From: Streptomyces humicola
GTDB lineage: Bacteria; Actinomycetota; Actinomycetes; Streptomycetales; Streptomycetaceae
NCBI RefSeq assembly: GCF_024436035.1
Contig: NZ_JANFNG010000028.1
Location: 22,093 to 86,092 of the forward strand
Direction of reading: 5' to 3'
Length of the DNA: 64,000 nt
Part shown: positions 50,540-61,298 of the stretch, one piece after another
How positions within the stretch are numbered: the first letter of the stretch is position 1
Layout of the letters: the number at the start of each line of letters is the position of its first letter
Notes under the pieces: generated by a model
The model's database searches: none
The model's input: the letters and a program-made list of their open reading frames with translations, nothing else
What the model was told of the DNA's origin: nothing
Program-made: the position numbers and the translations under genes

Positions 50540-51499
50540 CTACGCGCGGCGGCGCGCCGACTCGTACAGCACGACGCCGGCAGCGACACCGGCGTTGAGC
50601 GACTCCGCCGCCCCGCCCGGCATCGGGATGCGCACCCGCAGGTCGCACGTCTCGCCGACCAGCCGCGACAGCCCCTTGCCCTCGCTGCCGACGACGATCA
50701 CCACCGGCCCGTCGAGCACCTCGACGTCGGTCAGCTCGACGTCGCCGTCGGCGGCGAGGCCGACCACCATCAGGCCGTCCTTCTGGTACGCCTCGAGCGT
50801 GCGGGTGAGGTTGGTCGCCCTGGCGACCGGGACCCGCGCCGCGGTGCCCGCCGACGTCTTCCAGGCGCCCGCCGTCATCCCGGCGGCGCGCCGCTCCGGT
50901 ACGACGACGCCGTGGCCGCCGAAGGCCGCGACGGACCGGACGACGGCGCCGAGGTTGCGCGGGTCGGTGACACCGTCGAGGGCGACGATCAGCGGCTGCT
51001 CCCCGCGGTCGTAGGCTGCCGCGGCCAGGTCCGCGGGGTGTGCGTACTCGTACGGCGGGATCTGCAGCGCCAGCCCCTGGTGGTTGAGGCCGCCGGTCAT
51101 CCGGTCGAGCTCGGGCCGCGGCGCCTCCAGCAGCGGGATGCCGCGCTCGGTGGCGAGTTTGATCGCCTCGCGCACCCGGTCGTCGCTGTCGATGTACTGC
51201 AGGACGTACAGCGCGCTCCCGGGGATCTCCGCGCGCAGCGCCTCGACCACCGGATTGCGGCCGACGACCATCTCGGAGGCCGACTTGCCGCCGCGCCCGC
51301 CGGACGCCCGTCGCTGGGCGACGGCGGCGCGCTTGGCCTTCGCCTGCGCGGCGCGCTGCTTGGGGTGACCCTTGCGCATCTCGGCGGGCGGGGTCGGGCC
51401 CTTGCCTTCAAGGGCGCGGCGGCGCTGCCCGCCGCTACCGACCTGGGCGCCCTTCTTGGACGTGGTGCGGCGATTCCGCCGCTGGCTGTTCCCGGCCAT
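50540..51499 (-). CDS. rlmB: 23S rRNA (Gm2251) 2'-O-methyltransferase RlmB
   Basis: 319 aa. A basic N-terminal extension (~75 residues, Lys/Arg/Ala-rich) typical of actinobacteria precedes the substrate-binding domain ([17 protein letters not shown]) and the SPOUT domain with its three motifs: [36 protein letters not shown] and [24 protein letters not shown]. It methylates the ribose of G2251 in the peptidyl-transferase centre with SAM. It follows cysS by 57 bases on the same strand, a conserved pairing. Confidence 0.95.
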   Translation of the reverse strand: MAGNSQRRNRRTTSKKGAQVGSGGQRRRALEGKGPTPPAEMRKGHPKQRAAQAKAKRAAVAQRRASGGRGGKSASEMVVGRNPVVEALRAEIPGSALYVLQYIDSDDRVREAIKLATERGIPLLEAPRPELDRMTGGLNHQGLALQIPPYEYAHPADLAAAAYDRGEQPLIVALDGVTDPRNLGAVVRSVAAFGGHGVVVPERRAAGMTAGAWKTSAGTAARVPVARATNLTRTLEAYQKDGLMVVGLAADGDVELTDVEVLDGPVVIVVGSEGKGLSRLVGETCDLRVRIPMPGGAAESLNAGVAAGVVLYESARRRA

Positions 51500-51556
51500 G
51501 GGGCACCTTCACTTCTTCCTACGAATACACGTCATACACGTACAGACGGCGGTGAC

Positions 51557-52951
<1,395 letters not shown>

Positions 52952-53060
52952 GTGACAAGGGTAGTGGGCGAAGCAGGGTGCCCCGCGCCCGAAAGGCCAC
53001 GAGGACACATAGAAGACATAACGAGAGCGGCAAGCGAGGGCTACGAGAGCGACGAGTGGC

Positions 53061-53099
53061 GCGGGCGCCGCGGGCGCCGCGGGCGCCGCGGGCGCCGCG
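53061..53099. repeat. tandem 9-bp GC repeat
   Basis: Four to five copies of GCGGGCGCC in tandem, between cysS and the PPOX-fold gene. No coding role is apparent; the region is only 150 bases long and otherwise promoter-like. Confidence 0.85.
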
Positions 53100-53107
53100 A
53101 GAGCGCG

Positions 53108-53500
53108 TCAGCCGCGGTCGACGACCTTCTCGGGGCTGATGCGGACGACCACGCGCACGGTGTCCGGCGTGTCCATGTCGTAGTCCTTGCCCATGTACTT
53201 GTGGGAGAGCGCGTTGATCAGCTCGCGTCCGCCCTCCGTGGTCATCGAAGCCCTGCCGCGGATCTCGACGTACGTGTACGGGTTGTCCGGCGGGTTGATC
53301 ATCACCGACGCCCGCGGGTCACGCGCCAGGTTCTGGTGCTTGCGGCGGCCCTCGACGGTGGAGATCAGCACGTCGTCGCCGTCCCGCGCCGCCCAGACGA
53401 CGGTCTGCTGCGGACTGCCGTCGGCCTCCAGTGTCGCGAGCGTCACAAAGCTCTTCGCGTCGAGCAACCGGCGTGCGTGGTCGGTGAGTTGGGCCGGCAT
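53108..53500 (-). CDS. PPOX-class F420-dependent oxidoreductase
   Basis: 130 aa, one split-barrel flavin-reductase fold: SFVTLATLEADGSPQQTVVWAARDGDDVLIST, RRKHQNLARDPRASVMI, YTYVEIRGRASM, ALSHKYMGKDY. This pattern is that of the F420-dependent Rv1155-type family of actinobacteria, which reduce or bind small ligands using coenzyme F420. Start ATG 53500. Sits between cysS and ispF on the same strand. Confidence 0.88.
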   Translation of the reverse strand: MPAQLTDHARRLLDAKSFVTLATLEADGSPQQTVVWAARDGDDVLISTVEGRRKHQNLARDPRASVMINPPDNPYTYVEIRGRASMTTEGGRELINALSHKYMGKDYDMDTPDTVRVVVRISPEKVVDRG

Positions 53501-53557
53501 CGGACACCCCTTCCCGGTACGGGAGTACGGATCACCTGCACCGTACCCAACGCAGCG

Positions 53558-54112
53558 TCAGCTGCGGTCATTCCCCGCGCCGGGCAGATGGGGGAAGACC
53601 ACGGCGGTGGCGATGGCTGCGAGGCCCTCGGCGCGTCCGGTGAGGCCGAGACCGTCGGTCGTCGTGCCGGACACCGAGACCGGGGCGCCGGCCGCCTCCG
53701 TCAGGGCCTTGTTCGCCTCGTCGCGGCGCTTGCCGATCTTCGGGCGCACGCCGATCACCTGGATCGCGACATTGCCGATCGCAAAGCCCGCCTCGCGTAC
53801 GATCCGGGCCGCTTCGGCGAGCAGGGCCACGCCCGAGGCGCCGGACCACTCGGGGCGGTCGGTGCCGAAGTGTGCGCCGAGGTCGCCGACGCCCGCGGCC
53901 GAGAAGAGCGCGTCGCAGGCGGCGTGGGCCGCCACGTCACCGTCGGAGTGACCGGCGAGGCCGTACTGCTCGCCCTCCCACAGCAGGCCCGCGACCCACA
54001 GGTCGCGGCCGCGCTCGAAGGCGTGGACGTCGGTGCCGATGCCGACGCGCGGCGCACCGTACGCACCGCAGGCGAGTTCCGGGGCCGGCGGCTCCGGGGC
54101 GTCAGAAGGCAT
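53558..54112 (-). CDS. ispF: 2-C-methyl-D-erythritol 2,4-cyclodiphosphate synthase
   Basis: 184 aa. Zinc ligands in [13 protein letters not shown] (Asp-x-His) and [35 protein letters not shown] follows, and [16 protein letters not shown] and [19 protein letters not shown] complete the trimer active site. It catalyses ring closure in the MEP isoprenoid pathway. A ~20-residue Pro/Ala extension precedes the domain. ATG 54112 overlaps the ispD stop (54104-54102) by 11 bases, so ispD-ispF are translationally coupled. Confidence 0.96.
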   Translation of the reverse strand: MPSDAPEPPAPELACGAYGAPRVGIGTDVHAFERGRDLWVAGLLWEGEQYGLAGHSDGDVAAHAACDALFSAAGVGDLGAHFGTDRPEWSGASGVALLAEAARIVREAGFAIGNVAIQVIGVRPKIGKRRDEANKALTEAAGAPVSVSGTTTDGLGLTGRAEGLAAIATAVVFPHLPGAGNDRS

Positions 54113-54836
54113 CGGCGGCCCTTCGGCGGGCGAGCACGGCCTCGGCGAGGACGAGGTCGATCGGCCGGGTGACCTTGAAGGCCTCCTCGTGCCCGCGGAC
54201 CACGACCACCTGGACGCCGATCCGCTCGACCATCCCGGCGTCGTCGGTGGCTCCGTGGCCGTCCGTCGCCTGGTCGGCGAGCTTCTCGTGCGCCTCGGTG
54301 AGCACGTCCCGCCGGAAGCCCTGCGGGGTCTGCACGGCACGCAGCCGGGCCCGCTCGGGGGTGTCCACGACCCGCTCGGGGCCGCCCGCGGCGTCCGGCT
54401 CGACCTGCTTGACGGTGTCCGCGAGCGGCAGCGCCGGTACGACGGCGGGGGCGCCGTCGCGCACGGCGGCGGCGACCGCGTCGACGGTCTCGACCGGCAC
54501 CAGCGGGCGTGCGGCGTCGTGGACCAGCACGACGTCGATGTCGTCAGGGAGGGCGGCGAGGCCGAGGCGCACGGACTCCTGGCGGGTCCCGCCGCCCGCG
54601 ACGACCTTTATCTCCTTGGACTCGGGGAAACCGTGGGTGCCGAGCAGGGTGCGGACCTCCGCTACCCCGTCGGCAGGGGCGACCACGACGACAAGGGCGA
54701 CCTCACGGGCGCGGGCGAGCGCGCGCACCGCGTGCACCAGCATCGGGGTGCCACCGAGGGTGCGCAACGCCTTGGGCGTGCCGGGGCCGAGCCGGACTCC
54801 GCGTCCGGCGGCGGGGATGACGGCTGCAGTACTCAG
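54102..54836 (-). CDS. ispD: 2-C-methyl-D-erythritol 4-phosphate cytidylyltransferase
   Basis: 244 aa if started at CTG 54836. [32 protein letters not shown] is the CTP-binding loop, [15 protein letters not shown] and [14 protein letters not shown] are family motifs, then [27 protein letters not shown] and [16 protein letters not shown]. The first ATG in frame (54767) falls after the essential AAGRG loop, so it cannot be the start; upstream there is a stop and no ATG, GTG or TTG before the loop. CTG 54836 has AAGGA 8 bases ahead. A rare CTG start is therefore proposed. MEP pathway, cytoplasmic. Confidence 0.93.
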   Translation of the reverse strand: MSTAAVIPAAGRGVRLGPGTPKALRTLGGTPMLVHAVRALARAREVALVVVVAPADGVAEVRTLLGTHGFPESKEIKVVAGGGTRQESVRLGLAALPDDIDVVLVHDAARPLVPVETVDAVAAAVRDGAPAVVPALPLADTVKQVEPDAAGGPERVVDTPERARLRAVQTPQGFRRDVLTEAHEKLADQATDGHGATDDAGMVERIGVQVVVVRGHEEAFKVTRPIDLVLAEAVLARRRAADAF

Positions 54837-55183
54837 GTTTGTGTCCTTGGCCGAATTGGGTATCGCCTAGGCGTGCCGGGTACTCCGTCACCGCGGTCCC
54901 TTCCGTGAAGCCGCAGTGGCGCAGCCCCGCGGGGCCTGCCCGGACCCGGCACGCACATGAGCCCGTCCGAGCATGAGCATGGCCGAGCACACCGTCGTCG
55001 ATCAAACATCAAACATGTCGTTGATCAAACATGCGCAAAGCGAACACCGCACAAGCACGGCATGGACAGCATGACAGGCGTGTGAGACCAGCGTGTGAGA
55101 CACACATGCCGCAGCGCCCGGCGTCGGCCGGGCACCGCGGCAATTGTTGCGTCACCTGCGGGGGTCGCCTTCGCGTCTTCGCG
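54837..55183. other. intergenic region carD-ispD
   Basis: About 350 bases. Holds the ispDF promoter and a small direct repeat GATCAAACAT near 55003 and 55023. No gene supported; short open frames are antisense noise. Confidence 0.4.
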
Positions 55184-55666
55184 TCAGGACGCGAGGACCT
55201 CGTCGAGGAGCGCCTCGGCCTTGTCCTCGTTGGTGTTCTCGGCCAGCGCGAGCTCGCTGACCAGGATCTGCCGCGCCTTGGCGAGCATGCGCTTCTCGCC
55301 GGCCGACAGCCCGCGCTCCCTCTCGCGGCGCCACAGGTCGCGGACCACCTCGGCGACCTTGATGACATCGCCGGAGGCGAGCTTCTCCAGATTTGCCTTG
55401 TAACGACGCGACCAGTTCGTCGGCTCCTCGGTGTACGGCGCGCGCAGCACCTCGAAGACCCGGTCCAGCCCGTCCTGACCGACCACGTCGCGTACGCCGA
55501 CGAACTCCGCATTGTCCGCGGGTACACGTACAGTCAAGTCGCCCTGCGCGACCTTGAGCACCAAGTAGGTCTTGTCCACGCCTTTGATCTGGCGAGTTTC
55601 GATGGCCTCGATCAGCGCGGCCCCGTGATGGGGATAGACCACGGTGTCGCCAACCTTGAACGTCAT
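55184..55666 (-). CDS. carD: CarD family transcriptional regulator
   Basis: 160 aa. N-terminal RNA polymerase-interacting domain ([46 protein letters not shown]) and the C-terminal helical DNA-binding domain ([35 protein letters not shown] with the minor-groove Trp, and [19 protein letters not shown]). CarD binds RNAP beta and stabilises open complexes at rRNA and other promoters. Start ATG 55666. Typical position upstream of ispDF. Confidence 0.97.
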   Translation of the reverse strand: MTFKVGDTVVYPHHGAALIEAIETRQIKGVDKTYLVLKVAQGDLTVRVPADNAEFVGVRDVVGQDGLDRVFEVLRAPYTEEPTNWSRRYKANLEKLASGDVIKVAEVVRDLWRRERERGLSAGEKRMLAKARQILVSELALAENTNEDKAEALLDEVLAS

Positions 55667-56384
55667 GTGACAGGTACCCCTTCCGTGGCTATCCAGGGTA
55701 ACACGGGAACGGCCTCATCTGAATGGCGTTTTCGCAGGTCAGGGCATATCTCGGGGCTTGACAAGAACGGGCGGAACGTGCTCGGGGGTGGGTCGGCGGA
55801 CAGGTATTCGCAGGTCGGAGCGCATGTGCGGGCGAAGTGAAACGCGCACGTTACACGGCTTCACCCTCCGAAGAAGGGGTGTTTCATCCCGTTTTGGCGA
55901 TCCCTCACGAGTGGATCCCCGCTACTCCGTTCGGAGATCCATCCGGAGATCAGCGGAAGATCCACGGCGAGATCCGCCGCGAGATCGGACTGTTCCCCTC
56001 CGCCGGACAGCCGGCACGCGGCCCGCTCGTACGAAAACGCGAATTACCCATCCCGAGAGTGATCCAATTTTGGACAGTCCGGATTATCGTCCGCGGGTAC
56101 GGAAAATGGATCATCGCGACGAAGACCGACGAAGATCGGAACGGCGCGGAACTGTGAAGACAATGTGTAAACGCATTACATCCGCGGCAACACACGGTGC
56201 CGCCGTCGGCGCACCCAGCAGGCCCGCCTGGCCCGCATGCGCAGCCCGCGCGGGTGAGGTCGGCCCGGGAAGGGGTAGCCGGGTGCAAGGCGGCCGGGAC
56301 GGCTCGGTAACCTAAGCGCGCTGGAAGATCCTCAAGTAGCGGCCCTGTGCGCCGCCGCAACTCGTCCAAGGAGAAGCCGCCGCC
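55667..56384. other. long divergent intergenic region
   Basis: About 720 bases between carD (minus) and a lipoprotein gene (plus), including the AT-rich stretch 55840-56160. GATCC/GAGATC-type words recur at 55915-55985 (GGAGATC, AAGATCC, GAGATCC, GAGATCGG). I see no convincing gene; it probably carries the carD promoter and regulatory sites. Confidence 0.4.
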
Positions 56385-57014
56385 GTGAGCCGCAGCTATC
56401 GAAGCGGCGCCCTCGCCGCCGTCCTCGCTCTGTCGATCGCCCCGCTGGCCGCCTGCGGAGCGGGCACGGACGCCCAGACCCAGCAGGTGAAGCCGGATAC
56501 CGCGATGACCAGCGCCGACGACATCAGCATCCAGAACGCCGTCATCGTCACCGACCCGGCCAAGGCAGGCCCTGCGGCGGTGACCGCGCGCATCTTCAAC
56601 AACGGCCAGTCGGCCCAGCAGCTGACGGCCGTCTCCGTGCCGGGACTCAGCCAGCCGGTGCAGCTGACCGGCGCCGACGGCAAGGCGGGCCCGCTGACCA
56701 TCCCGGCCGGCGGCACCATCGCACTCGGCGGGCCGGGCAACCCGTCGGCGGTCGTCCAGAACAGCCAGAGCGTGATCAAGGACGGCAACGTCCAGAACGT
56801 CGTCTTCACCTTCAGCAAAGCCGGGCAGGTCTCGCTCGCCCCGACGGTCGTCCCCGCCCTGCACTACTTCCAGGGCTACGGTCCGAGCGCGCCTGCCGCA
56901 CCCTCCTCGCCCTCCCCGTCCGCGAGCGGCAAGCCGGGCACCCCGGCGGGCAGGACCGGCGCCTCCCCCTCGGCCACCGCTTCGCCGTTCGCGTCGGCGA
57001 GCACCCGCCCCTGA
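56385..57014 (+). CDS. lipoprotein, PCuAC/DUF461-like
   Basis: 209 aa. Signal MSRSYRSGALAAVLALSIAPLAAC with Cys in LAAC. Residues ~30-165 form an Ig-like beta domain (AVTARIFNNGQSAQQLTAVS, GPLTIPAGGTIALGGPG) similar to copper-chaperone PCuAC/DUF461-like lipoproteins, but the Met/His copper ligands are not evident. A Pro/Ser/Ala tail follows. Start GTG 56385 behind AAGGAG. Its conserved position beside phoP suggests an envelope protein; function unknown. Confidence 0.75.
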   Translation: MSRSYRSGALAAVLALSIAPLAACGAGTDAQTQQVKPDTAMTSADDISIQNAVIVTDPAKAGPAAVTARIFNNGQSAQQLTAVSVPGLSQPVQLTGADGKAGPLTIPAGGTIALGGPGNPSAVVQNSQSVIKDGNVQNVVFTFSKAGQVSLAPTVVPALHYFQGYGPSAPAAPSSPSPSASGKPGTPAGRTGASPSATASPFASASTRP

Positions 57015-57021
57015 CCGCACA

Positions 57022-57064
57022 CGAAGGGCGCCGCGGGATGCAGGCCATCCCGCGGCGCCCTTCG
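57022..57064. terminator. bidirectional terminator between lipoprotein gene and phoP
   Basis: Perfect 19-bp inverted repeat: 57022-57040 (CGAAGGGCGCCGCGGGATG) and 57046-57064, loop of 5 bases, placed between two convergent genes. Confidence 0.85.
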
Positions 57065-57072
57065 GCGTTCGA

Positions 57073-57753
57073 TCACGGCTCGAACTTGTAGCCCAGTCCG
57101 CGCACCGTCACCAGGTAGCGCGGCGCGCCCGGGTCCGGCTCGATCTTGGCACGCAGCCGCTTGACGTGGACGTCGAGCGTCTTGGTGTCGCCCACGTAGT
57201 CGGCGCCCCACACCCGGTCGATCAGCTGCATCCGGGTGAGCACCCGGCCCGCGTTGCGCAGCAGCATCTCCAGCAGGTCGAACTCCTTCAGCGGCAGGTC
57301 CACCTTGCCGCCGGAGACCGTGACGACGTGCCGGTCCACGTCCATCCGCACCGGGCCCGCCTCCAGCGCGGTCGGCACGACCTCCTCCGGCTCGCCGCGG
57401 CGACGCAGCACCGCGCGGATGCGGGCGACGAGCTCGCGCGAGGAGAAGGGCTTGGTCACGTAGTCGTCGGCCCCTATTTCCAGGCCGACGACCTTGTCGA
57501 TCTCGCTGTCCTTGGCGGTCACCATGATCACGGGCACGTTGGATCTGCCGCGCAGCTGGCGGCAGACCTCCGTCCCCGGCAGGCCGGGCAGCATCAGGTC
57601 AAGGAGCACCAGATCGGCGCCGTTGCGCTCGAACTCCTCGAGTCCGTCGGGCCCGGTAGTCGCGATCGCGACCTCGAAGCCCTCCTTGCGGAGCATGTAC
57701 GACAGTGCGTCGCTGAACGATTCCTCGTCCTCGACGACGAGCACTCGGGTCAC
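57073..57753 (-). CDS. phoP: phosphate response regulator PhoP
   Basis: 226 aa OmpR-type regulator. Receiver domain: acidic pocket VVEDEESF, phospho-Asp in LVLLDLMLPG, Thr in VIMVTAKD, Lys in DDYVTKPFSSREL. Winged-helix domain: LPLKEFDLLEMLLRNAGRVLTR, VWGADYVGDTKTLDVHVKRLRAKIE, RYLVTVRGLGYKFEP. Closely matches Streptomyces PhoP, which controls phosphate scavenging and antibiotic production under Pi limitation. GTG 57753 overlaps the phoR stop by 4 bases, so phoR-phoP are coupled. Confidence 0.96.
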   Translation of the reverse strand: MTRVLVVEDEESFSDALSYMLRKEGFEVAIATTGPDGLEEFERNGADLVLLDLMLPGLPGTEVCRQLRGRSNVPVIMVTAKDSEIDKVVGLEIGADDYVTKPFSSRELVARIRAVLRRRGEPEEVVPTALEAGPVRMDVDRHVVTVSGGKVDLPLKEFDLLEMLLRNAGRVLTRMQLIDRVWGADYVGDTKTLDVHVKRLRAKIEPDPGAPRYLVTVRGLGYKFEP

Positions 57754-59099
57754 GGAAGGACCTCCGGAGCAGGAAGGGTTTTGGTGATGGCCGCGTACGG
57801 CGATGAGGACTGCGGAACGTCGGCCACGTCGCCCACGTCCCTTGCGTCATCAAGACCGTCCGCGATGCCGGAGTCGTCCGGCGCGTCCCCCGTGGCGTGG
57901 TGGCTGTCGTCGTCGGCCGACTCGTCCTTACGGCTCTCGCCGCTACGGACGCTGCCGGCCTCGGGCAGCCGCAAGGTGAAGGTGGAGCCCTGTCCCTCGG
58001 CACTCCACACCGTGACCTCCCCGCCGTGCGAGGCGGCCACGTGCTTCACGATCGAAAGTCCGAGCCCCGTTCCTCCAGTGGCGCGCGAGCGCGCCGGGTC
58101 GACCCGGTAGAACCGCTCGAAGATCCGCTCCCGGTCCGCCTGCGAGATGCCCGTGCCCTGGTCGGTCACGGAGATCTCGATCAGGTCGCCGCCGGGGCCG
58201 GGGACCCTGCGGCCCGCGATGCCGACGCGGGTGCGGGCCGGGCTGTAGTTGACGGCGTTCTCGACGAGGTTGCCGAGCGCGGCCGCGAGCTGGCCGCGAT
58301 GCCCCCATACGTACAGGTCGGGGGCGCCGCCGGTGGCCATGGTGATCTGTTTGGCGTTGGCCGGGTGGCGGCAGCGGTCGACGGCCTCGGCCACGAGATC
58401 GTCGACGGCGACCGGCTCCGCGCCTTCGAGCGGGTCGTCGTTCTGCACCCGCGACAGGTCGATGATCTCCTGGACGAGGCTGGTCAGCCGGGTCGCCTCG
58501 ACCTGCATCCGGCCGGCGAAGCGGTTGACCGCCTCCGGGTCGTCGGCGGCGTCCATCACGGCCTCGGAGAGCAGCGACAGCGCGCCCACCGGCGTCTTGA
58601 GTTCGTGGCTGACGTTGGCGACGAAGTCACGCCGCACCGCCTCTGTGCGCCGCGCCTCGGTGAGGTCCTCGACGAGCAGCAGCACCAGCCGCGAGCCGAG
58701 CGGAGCCACTCTGGCGGAGACCGCCAGCGGCTCGCCGCGCCCGAAGCCGCGACGCGGCAGATCCAGCTCCACCTGTCTTATCTCGCCGTCCCGCCGGGTC
58801 TCACGGGCCATCTGCAGCATCTGGTCGACGGCGAGCCGCCCGCCCCGTACCAGACCGAGGGCGTACGCCGCCGAGCTGGCCTTGACGACGGTGTCGCCCT
58901 CGTCGAGGACGACGGCGGAGGAGCGCAGCACGGACAGGACGGTGTCCACGCCCGGCGGCAGCACCGACTCGGTGTGCAGGGCGCTGCGGGAGGGACGCGC
59001 CTGCTCGCGCTCGCTCCAGCGGAACGCGAGAACGGCGACCGCGCCGGTGCACACACCGCCGATCGCGCTCGCTGCAGCGAATGCCGCATTCACGTCCAT
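57750..59099 (-). CDS. phoR: phosphate sensor histidine kinase PhoR
   Basis: 449 aa. One N-terminal membrane helix (AFAAASAIGGVCTGAVAVLAF), a PAS-like domain (~residues 45-140, SSAVVLDEGDTVVKASSAAY), the H-box RRDFVANVSHELKTPVGALS, N-box LGNLVENAVNYSP, G1 VTDQGTGISQAD, F-box IFERFYRVDPARS and G2 GGTGLGLSIVKHVAASHGG. The Asp/Ser-rich C-terminal tail after residue ~385 is long. Partner of PhoP. Start ATG 59099; an upstream in-frame ATG is possible. Divergent from phoU with PHO boxes between. Confidence 0.96.
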   Translation of the reverse strand: MDVNAAFAAASAIGGVCTGAVAVLAFRWSEREQARPSRSALHTESVLPPGVDTVLSVLRSSAVVLDEGDTVVKASSAAYALGLVRGGRLAVDQMLQMARETRRDGEIRQVELDLPRRGFGRGEPLAVSARVAPLGSRLVLLLVEDLTEARRTEAVRRDFVANVSHELKTPVGALSLLSEAVMDAADDPEAVNRFAGRMQVEATRLTSLVQEIIDLSRVQNDDPLEGAEPVAVDDLVAEAVDRCRHPANAKQITMATGGAPDLYVWGHRGQLAAALGNLVENAVNYSPARTRVGIAGRRVPGPGGDLIEISVTDQGTGISQADRERIFERFYRVDPARSRATGGTGLGLSIVKHVAASHGGEVTVWSAEGQGSTFTLRLPEAGSVRSGESRKDESADDDSHHATGDAPDDSGIADGLDDARDVGDVADVPQSSSPYAAITKTLPAPEVLP

Positions 59100-59173
59100 G
59101 ACGTCAAGGCTAAGCGGGAGACCGTGCTGGTCCACAGCCATCCAGGGGCGGACTCGAACACTCGTTGCCAAGA

Positions 59174-59206
59174 GTTCACCCTGGTGTCGTGGATGGTTCA
59201 CTCCGG
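59174..59206 (+). promoter_or_regulatory. PHO box (PhoP direct repeat units)
   Basis: GTTCACCCTGG (59174-59184) and GTTCACTCCGG (59196-59206) are two 11-base units spaced by exactly one degenerate unit (TGTCGTGGATG). They match the Streptomyces PhoP direct-repeat unit (GTTCACC type) and lie in the divergent phoRP-phoU region, where PhoP autoregulation is known. Confidence 0.85.
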
Positions 59207-59339
59207 ATGTCCGGCCGGTACGCGTGCGCCGCGCACGGTGGGGTGGACACGGGTGGAGACTCGTCTTGGTACCGCGGTACTGCCGTACAGGGGCGTACAG
59301 GGGCACGGAGAGCCGCAAGGCCGCAAGGAGAGGAAGACG

Positions 59340-60020
59340 ATGCGGGACGCTTACCACGAGGAGCTGGACTCGATCGGGGACGGGCTGGTGGAGATGGCCC
59401 GGCTCGTCGGCTCCGCGATCGGCAGGGCCACCACCGCGCTGCTCGACGCAGATCTCAAGCTCGCCGAGAGCGTGATCGCTTCCGACGAGAAGGTCGACGA
59501 TCTGCAGCGGGAGCTGGAGAACCGAGCCATAGCCCTGCTCGCCCGGCAGCAGCCGGTCGCCACTGACCTGCGCATCGTCGTCACCAGCCTGCGCATGAGC
59601 GCGGACCTGGAGCGCTCGGGGGATCTGGCCCGGCACGTTGCGAAGCTGGCCCGGCTGCGCTTCCCCGCCTCGGCGGTGCCGCGGGATCTGCACAGCACGG
59701 TGCTGGAGATGGGGCAGCTGGCGCAGCGGCTGATGGCGAAGGCCGCCGAGGTGATCGTCTCGAAGGACGTGGACGCGGCGCTGCAGCTGGAGACCGACGA
59801 CGACCGCATGGACGAGCTGCACCGCACGCTCTTCCAGCACCTGCTCGACGACCGCTGGCAGCACGGGATCGAGACGGCCGTCGACGTGACGCTGTGCGGC
59901 CGGTACTACGAGCGGTTCGCCGACCACGCGGTGTCCGTGGCCAACCGCGTCGTCTACCTGGTCACGGGTGAGCACGCGGACGAGCTGACACCGGCGTCGG
60001 CCGGTCCGGACGAGGGCTGA
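59340..60020 (+). CDS. phoU: phosphate signalling protein PhoU
   Basis: 226 aa, MRDAYHEELDSIGDGLVEMARLVGSAIGRATTALL..., two repeats of a three-helix bundle each with the acidic metal motif: IASDEKVDDLQRELENRAI, RSGDLARHVAKLAR in the first half; LETDDDRMDELHRTLFQHLLD and GRYYERFADHAVSVANRVVYL in the second. PhoU links phosphate uptake to PhoR signalling. AAGGAGAGG upstream of ATG 59340. Divergent from phoRP. Confidence 0.96.
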   Translation: MRDAYHEELDSIGDGLVEMARLVGSAIGRATTALLDADLKLAESVIASDEKVDDLQRELENRAIALLARQQPVATDLRIVVTSLRMSADLERSGDLARHVAKLARLRFPASAVPRDLHSTVLEMGQLAQRLMAKAAEVIVSKDVDAALQLETDDDRMDELHRTLFQHLLDDRWQHGIETAVDVTLCGRYYERFADHAVSVANRVVYLVTGEHADELTPASAGPDEG

Positions 60021-60191
60021 CAGACACGGGATGAGAGTTGAGGCGTGAGGGGCCTGAGAGGCGAGGCGTGCGGACGGCGGGACCACCGCGCGTGCTCACG
60101 TGTGCTTCTACGCGCCGTTGATGCGCCCTCCGGCCGCCGTCTTCACTGGGAGGAGGCAGGCAGCTTCGCACGAGCTCCAAGGAGGGCATCG

Positions 60192-60362
60192 ATGACGAAC
60201 TCCCCCACTTCGCCGACCGCCCGCGACCAGCCGTCGATTAATCAGGACTCGCAGCTCATCCGCATACCGTTGCCGCTGCTCGGTGCGTGCGGATGCGGTC
60301 CCGGGTGCAGCTGCGGATGTCAGTCGGGTGCCGCGTGCCAATGCGGAGGGTGCTGCGGCTGA
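60192..60362 (+). CDS. 56-aa cysteine-rich peptide
   Basis: Starts at ATG 60192 with AAGGAGGG just upstream. First half is polar (MTNSPTSPTARDQPSINQDS), then IRIPLPLLGACGCGPGCSCG and a tail with more Cys: nine Cys in the last 25 residues, mostly as CGC/CxC. No signal peptide. The clustering resembles metallothionein-type metal-binding peptides. Stands between phoU and gpmA with its own ribosome site. Metal binding is inferred. Confidence 0.75.
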   Translation: MTNSPTSPTARDQPSINQDSQLIRIPLPLLGACGCGPGCSCGCQSGAACQCGGCCG

Positions 60363-60385
60363 CCCGTTGATGACCCGTTTGCGTG

Positions 60386-60420
60386 CGAAGGGCCCCGTCC
60401 GTACCGGACGGGGCCCTTCG
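60386..60420. terminator. bidirectional terminator between Cys-rich peptide gene and gpmA
   Basis: Inverted repeat CGAAGGGCCCCGTCCG (60386-60401) and CGGACGGGGCCCTTCG (60405-60420), 16-bp stem with a 3-base loop, between convergent genes. Confidence 0.85.
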
Positions 60421-60441
60421 TGTGTCCGTTACTTCTTCCTG

Positions 60442-61203
60442 CTACTTCTTCTTGCCCTGGTTCTTGACCGCCTCGATGGCGGCGGCGGCCGCCTCCGGGT
60501 CGAGGTAGGTGCCGCCCGGGTTGAGCGGCCGGAAGTCCGCGTCCAGCTCGTACGAGAGCGGGATGCCGGTCGGGATGTTCAGGCCGGCGATGTCGGCGTC
60601 CGAGATGCCGTCGAGGTGCTTGACGAGCGCGCGCAGTGAGTTGCCGTGCGCGGCAACCAGGACCGTGCGGCCGGCGATCAGGTCGGGCACGATGACGTCG
60701 TACCAGTACGGCAGCATGCGCACCACGACGTCCTTGAGGCACTCGGTGCGCGGCCGCAGCTCGCTGGGGATCGAGGCGTAGCGCGGGTCGTCGCTCTGCG
60801 AGTACTCGCTGCCGTCCTCGAGCGGCGGAGGCGGGGTGTCGTAGGAGCGGCGCCACAGCATGAACTGCTCCTCGCCGAACTCCGCGAGGGTCTGGGCCTT
60901 GTCCTTGCCCTGCAGCGCTCCGTAGTGACGCTCGTTCAGCCGCCAGGTGCGGTGGACGGGGATCCAGTGCCGGTCACACGCTTCGAGTGCGATCTGCGCG
61001 GTGCGGATGGCGCGCTTCTGCACCGAGGTGTGGACGACGTCGGGGAGCAGGCCGGCGTCCCTGAGCAGCTCGCCGCCGCGGAGCGCCTCCTTCTCGCCCT
61101 TGTCATTGAGGTTGACGTCCACCCAGCCGGTGAACAGGTTCTTCGCGTTCCACTCGCTCTCGCCGTGGCGGAGCAGGATCAGCTTGTACGGAGCAGCAGC
61201 CAT
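60442..61203 (-). CDS. gpmA: 2,3-bisphosphoglycerate-dependent phosphoglycerate mutase
   Basis: 253 aa from ATG 61203 ([19 protein letters not shown], catalytic His in LLRHGES). Further signatures: [61 protein letters not shown], and [19 protein letters not shown] with the second His. Interconverts 3- and 2-phosphoglycerate in glycolysis. Normal family length. Conserved neighbour of the YbjN and mshA genes in Streptomyces. Confidence 0.97.
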   Translation of the reverse strand: MAAAPYKLILLRHGESEWNAKNLFTGWVDVNLNDKGEKEALRGGELLRDAGLLPDVVHTSVQKRAIRTAQIALEACDRHWIPVHRTWRLNERHYGALQGKDKAQTLAEFGEEQFMLWRRSYDTPPPPLEDGSEYSQSDDPRYASIPSELRPRTECLKDVVVRMLPYWYDVIVPDLIAGRTVLVAAHGNSLRALVKHLDGISDADIAGLNIPTGIPLSYELDADFRPLNPGGTYLDPEAAAAAIEAVKNQGKKK

Positions 61204-61298
61204 GGAAGCGAGCCTAATCGAAAACCAGTGGTGCGGACGCGGGGGCATCGGTAAGCTGCGGATGCCGCAAGCGCCTATTACATCGGGGGAGATCCGCC

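Noticed and set aside
53061..53099. Possible CRISPR-like repeat
   Set aside because: Uninterrupted 9-bp tandem repeat without spacers or cas genes; no CRISPR array is visible anywhere in the window.
57897..60020. 707-codon plus frame covering the reverse of phoR and fused to phoU
   Set aside because: Only the phoU part is real; the rest is antisense to phoR and includes no start context.
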